From Dendrobium chrysotoxum (Eukaryota; Streptophyta; Magnoliopsida; Asparagales; Orchidaceae): a stretch of 64,000 nt of DNA. Below, in pieces: positions 35,261 to 48,050 of the stretch (positions are counted from its first letter, which is position 1; every line of letters starts with the position of its first letter). Position numbers and translations under genes: made by a program. Where the stretch lies: the NCBI GenBank assembly GCA_019925795.1, contig CM034310.1:20418764-20482763 (forward strand). The letters run 5' to 3'. Below the pieces are notes generated by a model that saw only the letters and a program-made list of their open reading frames with translations, was not told the origin of the DNA and did no database searches.

Positions 35261-35334
35261 ATGTTAGTCTTGGGAACCCAAATGAGTTTGGATTCTCCTC
35301 TTGACAATTTTAAATTAGATGCATGTGTGATATG

Positions 35335-36665
35335 CTATGTTTTATGCACCTTAGGTCTCCACACTAAATGTGTTCTATATCTAAGTGTACAAGTGTGGGA
35401 AATGTGTCCTAACACTCCACATGCAAAACAATTCACTCCAGGAAAAGAATTTCTTAATCTATATGAGTTATAATTTTTCTTCCTAGGTGATGAACTCACT
35501 TTCTTTTTTTTAGACTTATAGTATTGTTCAAGTGTGGGTATTGGTCTATTTTCTTCAATAGCTTTCATCATAAGTTCAAGATATGAGTTTCTATTTTTTA
35601 AAATTGAAATCTCCATGCCCATATCTATCTCTCTATATTCTGATTCCTCCAAAGATGTTTTGAAATCATTTTCAAGTTCAGTATGAGATAATTTTAAAAG
35701 ACTATGATGTTTGTTTAAATCATCAAACTCATCCAACAAGTTCATATGGTTGCTATAATTTAATGCATGATCCTTCCTAAGGATCTCATATTCTTTCTGC
35801 AGCTCTAAATAATCCAAATTCAACTTAGCATACAGTTTTTTCAGTTTCCTATATACTGAATGTATGCATTCATAAACTTTAAATAATTTATCATAACTTA
35901 AGTCACATACCTCTTCTTAATCTAATTGATCAAGATTGTCATCCATCAAGCACAAACTTGTGACTTCCTCTTCTAGTGCAGTTTCTAAGGAATCTGAAGC
36001 TGAGTCCGCCCAAAATGCTCGTTGAAGTCTCTTTTTACCCCTTCTTTCCTTTGGTTTCACCTCGGCCTTCTCCTTGCTAGGATTTCGCTTGAGATTGGGG
36101 CAATCAATTTTTATATGACCTGCCTTCCTGCATTCATAGTAAAAAACATCGTTAGAAGCCTTTGCATTTCTATGGAACTTACCCTTATTCCATTGTTAGC
36201 GTCTTCTCTGCTTCCTCTTTAGGAAACTCCTAAATTACCATGTCATCAAGGCTATGTCCTCTTCATCCTCAGGTAGTGACTGATCACTATCTGAATCATC
36301 CACCTTCAAAGCTATGTTCTTCTCCTTCCGCTTGTCTCCTGCATCAATCTATCTTTGAGTCATAAATTGCTCGTAAGTAATTAGTGATCCAAGAAGATTG
36401 TCAATAGAATAGACATTTAAATCTTTTGATTCAGTTATAGCAGTTATCTTTGCATCATAAGCAGTAGGTAAGCAACGAAGTATCTTATTAACTTTTTCTG
36501 CATTCGTTAATTCCTTACCTAAGGCATGCAATGAAGTGGCTATATGTGTAAAACATGTATACATGTCTGAGATTGATTCATTCGGTTTCATACGAAATAG
36601 TTCATAGTCGTGCAAAAGAATGTTCAATCTAGTTTGCTTCACTTTATTTGTATCCTCATAAGTAA
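35335..36665 (-). pseudogene. Sirevirus B gag, 5' truncated
   Basis: Segment 36642-36349 is the UBN2 core (LNILLHDYELFRMKPNESIS, CLPTAYDAKITAITESKD). The region 36240-35900 carries a lysine-rich basic stretch and a degenerate first knuckle. Segment 35823-35335 has the coiled coil (Leu/Glu heptads, DHALNYSNHMNLLDEFDDLN) and the complete second knuckle CFACGVLGHISHTC. Homology to the gag of element A stops abruptly at about 36665, where unrelated repeat sequence begins. The gag N terminus, PBS and 5' LTR are therefore deleted. Confidence 0.88.
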
Positions 36666-39100
36666 TGTAAAGTCTATTAAGGCCACCATCACTTTTATAA
36701 TAAAAAAAATATTTTTAAGGCCACGAACTTCAACAAATCATAAAAAATCCAAATCTTCACAAAATTGAGTGTTCTTCGGCTTGTTACAAAGTTTTGAGCT
36801 CTAGTATTTAAAAAAAATTTAAGAATTTTTATCCAGTGGATTTTGACTAAAACAACATTGTTTAAAAATATATTTTCTTAATTTTCTCATAATCCAGTGG
36901 TCAAATTGAGCTCAATTTTAGATGGTAGATTTTTTAGCATGTTTTATACGTTCCATAATTTTCTTGAGTCTTGTTTTGCTCTGAATTTTTGTGATTTAAA
37001 TTTTCAAAGTCATGTGTCCATTTTGAACCCATAACTTTGAAAATTCATAAATGTCAAAATAATTAGGTTTTTCTATTTTTTGTTCTGTGGTGTGATTGTG
37101 TTTGTGTGAGGGTTAGATAAACCAAGATTCAAATCCATTGAAACACTAGTGACACCTAGGGAAAATATTTAAAGATTTATCTAAAAAACTTAATAAAATC
37201 CTAAGAAATTCTATATAGACCCAATAGGGGTGAAACTCTAGAATAGTAAACTTAGTGACATTATAAACCTTAGGTTTTAATTTCATCTCATTTGGACTTC
37301 ATTAGGTCAAAAAATTAATCTAAATAAAAATCAGATACTTTAGGGAGCATGAAACTTGAAAAATATGTAATAAATCTAAATTAGATCCAAAAAATATAAT
37401 TAATAATAAAATTGTTCATAATTAAATATAAAATCTAAAAAATTAAAAGCCCTATCACCAGACTTTAAATTGGATTTTAATTTAATAATTAATAAAATTT
37501 AATAATTAATTAAAATAAATAATAAAAATTATTAAAAAATACCAAATAAATTCCAAACTCATGAAAACACTCCTACAAGTTATTCTTAACATTTGGGAGG
37601 GATTTCAAGAAGCTTGGAGTGAGTTTAGTGCAAAAATAACATGACCTCCTTAATTAAATAATTTAATAATTTAATTATATTATTAAAACTTTAAAAATTC
37701 ATAGCTAATTGTACAAAACTCCAAATTGAGAAAACTCAAAGGAATTAGACTCCTCTCAGGGTATAATATTTATGAAAAATACCAATCTTCCTGAATTCAC
37801 TAAAAATAAAAAAGCCAACATTTTGGTCAACCTTAGTTTAAAAATACATTCAAACTTAAAAAAACTATAACTAATTATAAAATTTCTAAATCTAGCAAAC
37901 TTATTATCATTTTACTCATCTTAGGGTCTAGGATTTATGAAAAATGAGAACACTTAAGAACTTAAAGTAAATCCAAAAGTCATAAAATGGACCCTTTATT
38001 TAGTACATTAAAATATTACAAAAATATAAAAAAATCAATAAATCAACAAAATTTCAATAAATCACCAATTCAACCAATTAAATCAGATAACCAACATTAA
38101 AATACATAACCAACATTCAACCAATGATGTTTTTTTGGATGGACTACCTTTAGCTACGTGGTTACGTGTCCTAAGGAGGCCTGAGTCCTCGAGCCCATTG
38201 TGACAACGTCACGAATGAATTTAGTGGAATGTAAATCATAAAATTAATAAGCTATTAAATAATTAACTAAGCCTGAATTATTAATGCAACCAACACTCAT
38301 TTGATGAAGTTTTTGGATGAACTACCTCAAACTACGAGGTTGTTAATCCTAAGGAGGCCTTGGTCCTCGTGCCCGTTATAACAACACCACGAACAAATTC
38401 AATAGAGTGTAAAACATAAATTATAAACTCAATTAGGTTAGTAACCAACCAATTTAAAAAATTGAATCCTCAATACAACTACATTAATAAGGTTTTCAAG
38501 ATGGACTACCTTGAGCTACAGGGCAACGTGTCCTAAGGAGGCATTGGTCTTCGTGCCCATTGTGATAACTCCATAAACTAGTTAATGGAAAATATTAATA
38601 ATTAAAATAAAAATCATTAATAAGATAATCACATATTTAGATAACTTAATCAACAGACTAAATCATACCTAAACCCAAAGATAATTGCTGGGTAATTGGG
38701 GCCTACGAGGCTATCTGTTAGCCCAAGGAGGGTGAAATAAACCTCACAGCCCTGGTGTAAACAAAGGCAGTTATTATTTAACCTAAATAATTAACCAGAA
38801 ATTATTAATTAACAGAGGCCTCCATACCTTATATTGATTGCATTTTAGAGAGCATAAGTGTATTAAATTTTGAGTCTTAAGGACTAAAATTTAGGATCTT
38901 AGAAAACCAATAATTAATCAACTGTAATATCTAAAACTTACCTTAAATTATATATTAAAACATTAATATTTAAACTCAAATCAAATTCCCCTTGGCATAT
39001 CACAAACAATAAGAAAACACTAGAAAATTTTAAACAATAACACATCTAGGACATATCAAAGCCACATAGCCTGGTACACACACTGTAGATGGTTTTGTTA
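36666..39100 (+). repeat. Repeat block Z, plus-strand copy 1
   Basis: This matches the reverse complement of about 23440-21300. Shared anchors are GTGACACCTAGGGAAAA (37150), AACTTAGTGACATTATA (37248) and TTCTTCGGCTTGTTAC. It is AT-rich and non-coding, and abuts truncated Sirevirus B on the left. Confidence 0.6.
38130..38770 (+). repeat. Four tandem units of ~180-190 bp in block Z
   Basis: Units start with ACTACC...GCTACGxGG and carry CCTAAGGAGGCCT. Starts at 38143, 38321 and 38505 give steps of 178 and 184 bp. A fourth, more diverged unit is at about 38698. Related units are at 43325-43640 and, inverted, at 21560-21870. Confidence 0.75.
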
Positions 39101-41640
39101 GGATAACCAACTCTAGTTTTAGGCTAAGACATGTTCTTTCATACTTGATTTTTTGTGTGACATATATTTTATGTGGATTTCATTGCATGCTGGTTGTCTT
39201 TCCTTAATGTGTGGTGTAATGCCTTGATATGATTTTTTTTCTATGATTATCTGTGATATGATGTGATGGGGGCCAAATTTTTTTTAGGTTAGGAATGATC
39301 TGGATGCTAATGAAGTTTTTATAGGTGGCCATGCTTATGTATTGTTGTATAAATGGGGCAAATAAAGAATATATGATTAATAAAATTTTTTACTGAAGCT
39401 AAAATTATTAAGCTCATTTGAAAATGAAAAGCATGTCCAAGTGGATGTGCTTGCTTAAAAAAGAGCAATGAAATAAATATAGCTATTTGTGATGTTGATG
39501 ATTTCATATATAAACTTCTTAGGATAATGTATATGTTGTATAGAGTCATTTTAAATTTTTAATATGTGCTGTAAATTTAAAAGTTGTGAAAGCCACTTAA
39601 AGTGAGGTATTCGATACCTAATTTGGATTCTAAAGAGGAAGAAACATCCCTTATGAGAGAGTCCCATTTGAAGACCCAAATTTGGGTAAGTTTGAAATCC
39701 AAAGAGAAAAAAAATACACCTTCAGGCTGGAATTCTTTTCATTTAGATATCTGGACCCGACGAATCCAAGGAGCTCGAAGGAAGAAGATGAAAGATCGAA
39801 GAAGAAAATACCCCACCTTAACACTTATGTTATTATGTAGGATTAGAATATGGGTTGTTGTTAGTCGTACCCAACCATTTTTTAATTTTTGCATATCCTG
39901 GGATGTAAATTAAGTGGCACTTTCCATAAGGCCTTTACATTCACTTGGTTATATATGATTTGGAGATGTGTTTAAATTGATTTTGCATTAGAAATTACCT
40001 ATTTTTCTAAGTTTTTTTCTTACATGTGTGATTTATTTTAACTTGAAAAAATGCATTTAGGCTCTTAAGGATAACGAAAAAAAATTTCTACTTGTTATCA
40101 AATAAAATTTTTATGCTCACATAGAAAGATAAGCACTACCTAAGAAGTAAGCCTGGGAACACTCGAGAGTTCTCATGCATTCATATTCTACTTTCTCTTC
40201 CTTACTCGGCAGCTCCCTGCTTGCGGGTCGTGGCAGACCACCTGACCTATTAGGGTGCCACTCTATCTAGGGCATGTTGTGCATCTCTAAGAAAAAATCT
40301 ATTTTTTATGCCATAATTTTTAAAGTTCATCATATATGATTTCTATATTCAGAGTCAATCAACATGCATTATATTAAAACTAATCAAATTAATAAAACTT
40401 TAATTACATTCAGGCATAATCACCATTCATAAGTAAAGGGGCCAATTAAGACCTTCTTTAGATGCCAGCCCTTATTTCTCAAAAACTTAAATAATAAGCC
40501 TACCCATCATTCATATTGATTGGATCCATGATTTTAAAGTGCCTAGGTGGTTTAGCTGGCACTCCAATCCAGATCAAGATAGGCCCATATTTGTATTTTA
40601 TTAGTTAGGTTTGGGTCGCTATCATTTAGTACTCAACTTCAATTTAGGATCCGGGGCAGACCCAAAATCATAAGTCTCCAATATCTAGAATTAAATCGCA
40701 AATTTCTAATAAAATGATAACTCAAATTAAAATTATCTAAGCTCAACACATAAGGTAGAATGGGGTGTTTCTGAATTATTTTAAAATCCCAAAAACACCT
40801 CCTACTTCTCATCCTTTGGCCTTCAAAAATAAGTGCTTAAAATTGATCCATTCCCTATTGAAATTCTCACCTCATTCCTTTCATATCACTCCTTAAAAAA
40901 TCTAAGTGGATTTTCTACCATTATTTTAATTGAGAGTATTCGTAGGAAACTTAAAACTCTTACGATGTAATTAACTATGAAGGCTTACCTTTGTAAGAGA
41001 TTCAAGACCCCAGAAATAATCAAATCTCACTATTTATCTCCTAAATAGAATGGGAGAAAAATAATTCTCTTTAGGAAAATTAAAATCAAAGATAATCATT
41101 ATCATCGTTATGTTCAATATGTTCAATAATAAATGGTGCCTTCCAATCTATAATAAAATACACCATTTCTTATTGAAAGATTTGGACATGAAATTAATGA
41201 TAAGTGTTTCTAGATTGTTGTAGTTAGATACACATTTGAACATCATTTTGACCCTTCAGGGTTATATATAGTTCACTATGATGATCTTACTATAATATAT
41301 GATGATAAAACATTTTAACTACAATAGTCAAATATATGATTGAATGTCATTTTGATTCTCTGGAATCATATGTAATTCTCTCCAAAATTTGATTATAGTG
41401 GTTGGGATAAAAACTTATAATTTTGTGACTTGAACATATTAAGGAATGATGTTTTCACCACCCAAGGTGACATATCATTCATAATGATGAGTTCGGCTAC
41501 AAAGCTAAAAGAAATTCAAAAGGATTATATTCAAATTTTCTCAAAGAAAATATAATTACAATTGCTTTGCACTTTTCAACAATGTTTGAAACACTGCCGC
41601 ATATAAAGAGTCGGCCCTATCAGCTCCTTTGGCTGACTGT
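39101..41640 (+). repeat. Repeat block Y, plus-strand copy 1
   Basis: This is the counterpart of 21300-18960 on the minus strand. Landmarks are GTGGCAGACCACCTGACC (40231), GAGAGTATTCGTAGG (40932) and ACCCTTCAGGGTTATA (41256). No gene is supported; the 103-codon frame at 39602 has no homologous frame in the other copies. Confidence 0.6.
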
Positions 41641-44000
41641 GTAATAAAACTCCTAAATAAATTTAGAAAATACCCCAAACCTCAAAAAATTATGGAAAAT
41701 TCATTTCCCTACCATTTTTAAAAAATAAACCCATTATGGATTCAGCATAAATAGATCTATTTTGTAAAAGTAATTCTAGCTTAGTTTGATAAATATTTTT
41801 GGAATTATTTAAATTATAAGTATATCCCATTTTCCTTTATAAAATAAAAATATTCATTAATTTGAGCTAAATTTTGGCTGAGGTAGAATAGGGGTTATTC
41901 CTGACCTAACACCCAGTAACTTTCCTAAGGTCATTGATGCCATCATAGCTCATACTTGAATTTAATCTAGGCGATGACTTGATCTAGATTTTTTAAAAAT
42001 TCATAGTAATTTCTTTTTCTTCCCAATCTTTACATACTAGGGCTTTATGGGTTCAGTGTGATAAGCAATTTGATTTAAAATAAACTTGAAATCAGATCAT
42101 GCATAGATTGAGAGCAAATTCCCTTTAATTGCCTATGGATTTTGTATATTGCTCTACAAATATGCATGATCATATGCTCAAATTTGGAGGGGAAGTATTT
42201 GTGGATATTTTCTACATTCTCCAATCTTCATGTTCCAATTTGATGCATATCTTTTCTATAGCTGAATATTCAAGTCTGTAGGTCACCATGTGACTTATAA
42301 TTTTGATAATTCTTTACACTCAGCCCATAGAGTATTATGCTTGTAAATTGTCATGGTTTGTTACTTATATGCAAGGGTTAGCAAGAGCAAATTTCAAGCC
42401 TATTTAAACACTAGAGGCACCTAGAAAAGATAATTAAGGATTATTTTTAGTAAACTTTAAAAAATCTTAAGAAATTACATAAGCATCCAATAGAGATGCA
42501 ACTCAAACCTAATAAACTTAGTGACATTATAGACCCTAAAACTAGCCCTTATTTTGGGGGTTAAACCTTAAAGAAATTATAATGAATCTAAATTAAATCT
42601 AAAAAATTATAAACCAATGCATAAATTACTCAAAATTAAATTCCCAATCAAATAAAATTAAAACCCCCATCTCCAACTTTTAGAATTAACAATAATTTGA
42701 ATATTTAGAAATATTATTAATTAATTAAAATAAATAATTAAAATATATTAAAAATACCAAATATTTTCAAACACTTGTAATAATCCTTAAGAGTTAACAG
42801 TGACATTTAGGGAAGATTTCACGAGGTTTGGAGTTGATTTGGTATACAAATAAGAAAACCTCTCTAATTAAATAATTAAATAATTCATTAAAATCACCAA
42901 ACTTTAAGAAATCATAACTAATTAAAAAAAATTTCAAATTGAAAAAAATCAATGGCATTGAACTTATAATTGAGTCTAATATTTATGAAAAATATGAAAC
43001 CCACATAATTCTAAGTAAATCATAAAGTCTAAAATTTGATCATATTTAACTCATGAATTATGATCAAACTAAAAATCATAACTAATTCAAGAAAAATTTG
43101 ATTCGCTTAAACTCAATCGCATTGAATCAAAAATAAATTCTAATATTTATTAAAAATAGAAAACTTCCAAAATTCAAAGTTAATCAAAAAGTTAACTTAA
43201 ATTTAAATCTATATAAGGATATTAATTAAAAATTCAATAAATCCAATTAAATCTCAAAAATTCAAAAAAAATCAACTAACTTAATGATCAAAATGCTAAT
43301 ACAATAACATCAAGAAGGTTTATAGGCTGGCCCTTTGAGCTGCAAGGCTATGTGTTCTAAGGAGGCTTTCTTCTTTATGCTCGCTACTACAACGCCACTA
43401 ACTAATTGATGGAGAATCAATAAAAAGACAATAATTAACATCAAGAAAAAAAATTAAAAAAAAAAATAATTAATATCAAGATCAGTAATAAGATAATCAC
43501 AAATTAGGACAATTTAATCTAGTAAACTAAATCAAACTTAAATCCAAAGATGGTTGCTTGGTAACCCTAGCCTATGAGGCTATTACGTTAGCTCCAAAGA
43601 GGTTGAATTAAACCTCATGGCCCTGGTGTAATTAGAGAAATTCATTATTCAACTTAAATAATTAATAATGAATCATTAATAAACTGAAGCTTTCATACCC
43701 TTTGCTTGATTCCATTTGAAAGGAAAAGGTGTGTTGGATTATAAGGCTTAAGGACTAAAACACTTAATTAAAATCAAGGATATTAGAGAACTAATAATTA
43801 ATCAAGTACAATATTTTAAATTAATTTTAAAATGAAAAATAAGACATTAAGACTTAAATTTAAATTAAACTTCCCTCAACCTAAAATAAACTAAAATAAA
43901 GTGTTAGAGATTTTCAAACAACAACTAACTTAGGGCATATCCAAGCCACACAAACTATTATACATGCTGTAATGTGCTTACTAGGACAACTAACTCTAAT
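41641..44000 (+). repeat. Repeat block Z, plus-strand copy 2
   Basis: This is a second direct copy of the Z block. Landmarks are GGCACCTAGAAAAGATAAT (42415), TTAGTGACATTATAGACC (42519) and tandem-type units with TTCTAAGGAGGC at 43330-43640. Non-coding. Confidence 0.55.
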
Positions 44001-46480
44001 TTTAAGCTAGGCCATTATTCTTTCATATGCTTTCTATGTGATATGTTTTCTTCTTTCCTTTATGACATGGATTTATGTTGATTTATATTTGAAATACATG
44101 TTGGTTGTCATGATTTTATATAACCAATTTTGTGAAGCTTATGCTATGTTGTGATTTCTTTATGATCAGTCATAAGCTCTAGATTTTCTTAAGTTAGGGA
44201 TGATCTGAATGTTAACAAATTTTTTGCAGGTGGTCATGCTTATGCAGGGCTATAGAAGGGGGCTAATTAAAATGTGAATTAACAAAGTTTTTCTTATAGA
44301 TGCTTTACCCCTAAAAATTAAAAGCGTGGCCAAGTGATTGTGTGGCTCAAACAATGACTGATGAAATATATATATATATAAATACTGTAGATGATTTTTT
44401 ATGATTTTATATAAACTACTTAGGATAACTTGTAGGTTGTATGTAGTATTTTAATTTTTTCCCAAATGTAAATTTAAAAAGGTTGTGAAAGTTAATTAAA
44501 GTGAAGCATTTCATGCACCCAATTTGGAGTCCATAGAGGAAAAAGACATCTCTTAGGGGAGAGTTCTTTCCATTTGGAGCCCCAAATTTAGATAATTTGG
44601 GATCCAAAGAGGAGAGAAATACCCTTTATGGGAGAGATTATTTTAATTTGGAGATCTAAATCTGATAGTTCCAAGGAGCCCGAAGAAGGAAGCTGAAGAA
44701 ATAAAGAAAAAAATACTTCACTTTAAAAGAACATGCATCATTCCATAGGTGTAGAATCTAGGTTATTATCAGTGGAGCCTAACCACCATTACATTCAGTA
44801 GACCCCATGATGTATATTAAGTGGCATTTGCCACATGAATATTTTAATATTTTATATTATGTTAATGATTGTTTAAATTATTTGTGTAGTAGAAATTATA
44901 TGATTTTCATATGTTTGTTAATTACATGCCTTTTTTTAGCCTGGATCTCAATAGGCTCTTAAGGACAAAAAGAAATTTCTACTTATAACTAAATAAAAAG
45001 AATCAGGCTCACATAGAAAGATAAACGCTCCTAAGAAGTAAGCTTGAGCATGCCGGGGGGTTTTCATGTTTCATATCTTTCTTTCTCTCCTTGTATTAGT
45101 ACCTCCCCACCTGCGAGTCATGGTAGACCACCTGACCTATTATGGTACAGTTTTGTCTAGGGGATATTGTGCTCTCTTAAAAAAACTTATTTTTAAGCCT
45201 ATTTTAAAGTACACTACATACCATTTTTTGCATAAAGGTTGATTTACAAGTATTGCATTAGAAACAAATTAAATTTAATTATATTAAGCATAATCCTGCC
45301 ATTCATAAATAAAGGGGCTATTTTGGAAATTCTCTAAATGTCAGCCCCAAATTCTCAAAAACATAAATAACAACATACCCATCTTTCATAAAGACTAGAT
45401 AGCATGATTTTAAAATGCCTAGGTGGTTTAGCTGGTTTTCCAATCCAAGTTGACGTAAGTATAGAATTACACTTCATTAGCTAGGTTTGGGTTACTATTA
45501 TATAGTGCCCAACTTAGATTTAGGTTTTGAGGTAGACAAAAAATCTTAAGTCCCCTATATCAGGAATTTAATCTCAATTTTTTAATAAAATATCATCTTA
45601 AACTAAATTTTCTCTTGTCCAAAGTTTAAAGCCCAACATAGGATAAATTGAGGCATTTCTAAATTGTTTTGAAACCTAAAATGCCTCATACTTTTCATCA
45701 TTTGGCCTCCAAAATAAGTGCTCAAAATTTGATCCAATCCCACTTGAAAATCTAATCTCTCTCCTTTCATTTCACTCCTTGAAAGATCTAAATAAAATTT
45801 CTATCATTATTCTAACCGAGAGAATTCTTACGAAGCCTAACTTACCTATGATGTAATTAATTACAAAGTCTTACCTTTGTAAGAGATTTAAAACCCCAAA
45901 GAAAATAAACCCCATTCTATTACCTCCTAAATAGGACGGGGGAAAGTTTTTCTTTTGGGAAAAATTGATATTAAAGATGATCATTATTATCATATTCAAG
46001 TGATTAAAAAAATTAATATTTTCTTTCTAAGGAAAGATATATTATTTAGTGTTATGACTTTGATTATGAAATTAATGATATTATTACATCTAGATTATCA
46101 TAGCTAAAAATGTGATCGAACATCATTTTGACCCTTTGGGGTCATACATAGTTTTTTCTTGAATTTAACTACGATAATCATCGATGAAGTATCCTAACTT
46201 TATAGTTAAAATTATGATCAAACATCATTTTGACCCTTCGGGGTTATCTGTAGTTCCTTCTTGAATTTCGTTATGATAGTTAGGATGAAATTTATAATTT
46301 TGTAATCTGAACCCATTAGAGAATGGTCTTCTCACCTCCCGAGGTGATATACCATTCATAATGACGTATTTGATTTTAAAATTAAAAATCCTAAAGTTTT
46401 CATCTAAATTTTCTCAAAAATATAATCCAATTAATTACACTTTCCTAAAGTTACAAGCAAAAACATGCAAGAAAATTATT
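44001..46480 (+). repeat. Repeat block Y, plus-strand copy 2
   Basis: This is a second direct copy of block Y. It has ATGGTAGACCACCTGACC (45119), GAGAGAATTCTTACG and duplicated CATCATTTTGACCCTT(C/T)GGGGT phrases (46115 and 46224). A short (TA)n run is at 44368-44382. No gene was seen. Together with copy 1 it makes a direct repeat of roughly 4.8 kb. Confidence 0.55.
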
Positions 46481-48050
46481 AAAATATACATGTTTTAATG
46501 CCTGCTTATAATGCAACTTCCACTTTTGTCTCCCTTTAAGCTCCCACACCTTCCTCTAGCAAGTGGGTCTAAAATCAGAATAGAATAATAAGTATAAATT
46601 ATATAATCTTTATTATGTTTGAATTTAAATAAAAATATATTATTTTAGTTGTGTTGTACAGGAAATATCTAGAAATGGTAGAAATTACAAGTTTGAAGTA
46701 GCATCACGGTGCCTGAGTATATTACGCCTCAACACCAAGTTTAATAATGCTGAGGTGCCAGTTTTTGACATTATAGTGCCAGTATTCACTATTTTCAAGC
46801 ATCAAATTGACACCATAATAAGCATCACAATGTTACATAGTGCTGCTATGCCAAAATTTAGCACTGTAGCGTTGGGTGTCTTTGGAAAATAATTATTATC
46901 AATGCTAAATTCTCCATTCGAGCACCATGGGGCTCAAAATTTCTGGAGTACCGTGGGAGAAATTACTAATTTGAGGATCCATGCTGACTCAATGAAAATA
47001 TGCATCGTTTCAATCAATAATTATGCCACATCAGCAAGCAGTGTAGCAGGGCAAACTTTACAGAGTCGAAGTGCTAGTTCATTTTTCACCGCCACAGTGC
47101 CACCTTGTCAAGTGCCATGGTAATTGAGTCCATTCTTGTGATTGCTACAAATAGTTTTTTTATTCTTTTGTTATGAATAGTGGGTTCAACACTCTACTCT
47201 ATCACTTTATTACTTGATTCGACACATATACCTGAGCATTTTAGTGGGCTTACATAATGAAAACCTAAGCATGTTTTAAACTTAGCAGGTCTCATATTAG
47301 CTCACACTATTAGCATATGATAGCCATCTCAAGCCACATCAATAACCTCCCACACCTGCTTTCAATAAGTGGGGCTACAATTTCTCCCACATCCACACTA
47401 GGAAGATTATGCCAAAATAGAATAAATAGGACCCTTATAATATATTAGAGAGTGTACTTTCATAGACATCAGACCATCTCCAACATCATGCCATAAATAG
47501 TATAAATGCAAATACAATAGTAATTAAATTATAAATTCAATGTAGCACATAATAATGCAGAAGTGCCTGTAAAAATCCATATTGCTAGAATATTTTCATG
47601 CCCATTGAACTTTCATGCTCACATTTCAACTTTAAAGGAATATTCATATAAATATTTTAAGATGTTTATATAATGATTATTATTGCCAGAAAGGCCTCAA
47701 TGAATTCATGCACTCAAAAATTTGTATAGGAAAAATAATTAAGTGAAAATCTAATTTCTTATAGTCAAAATGTTCAGGGTAAAGCATACATGACAATATA
47801 TTTGAAGTTATATAGTGAAAATGTCATAAAACTTAAGAAATTACATTTTTATTCATAAATTTTTATAAAATCATAAGAGTTAAAATTAGAGATAGGGGTT
47901 CAAAAATTTACCTCATGCTCTATAATATCCTAAACCAGCTTGACGGATGAATCCTAAGTTTTGGCTACCAAATGGTTTTAGATATTTTAATTATATAAAA
48001 AACACTAATTGGATCTAGCACCACGATGTTAACTTCCTTGGCACTACAAC
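46481..48050 (-). mobile_element. Old gypsy (Tekay/Del-like) LTR fragment
   Basis: Parts match the reverse complement of the H LTR, for example CCTCCCACACCTGCTTTCAA (47346) against GAAAGCAGGTGTGGGAGG (56499). The segment 46690-47110 is studded with short GC words of an AGCACnGnGGTGCT type. Element G is inserted at its right end. No gene was seen; the 73-codon plus frame at 46902 is not supported. Confidence 0.55.

Noticed and set aside
39602..39913. A 103-codon basic frame in block Y
   Set aside because: The two homologous blocks (44500 region and 20600 region) do not keep the frame.
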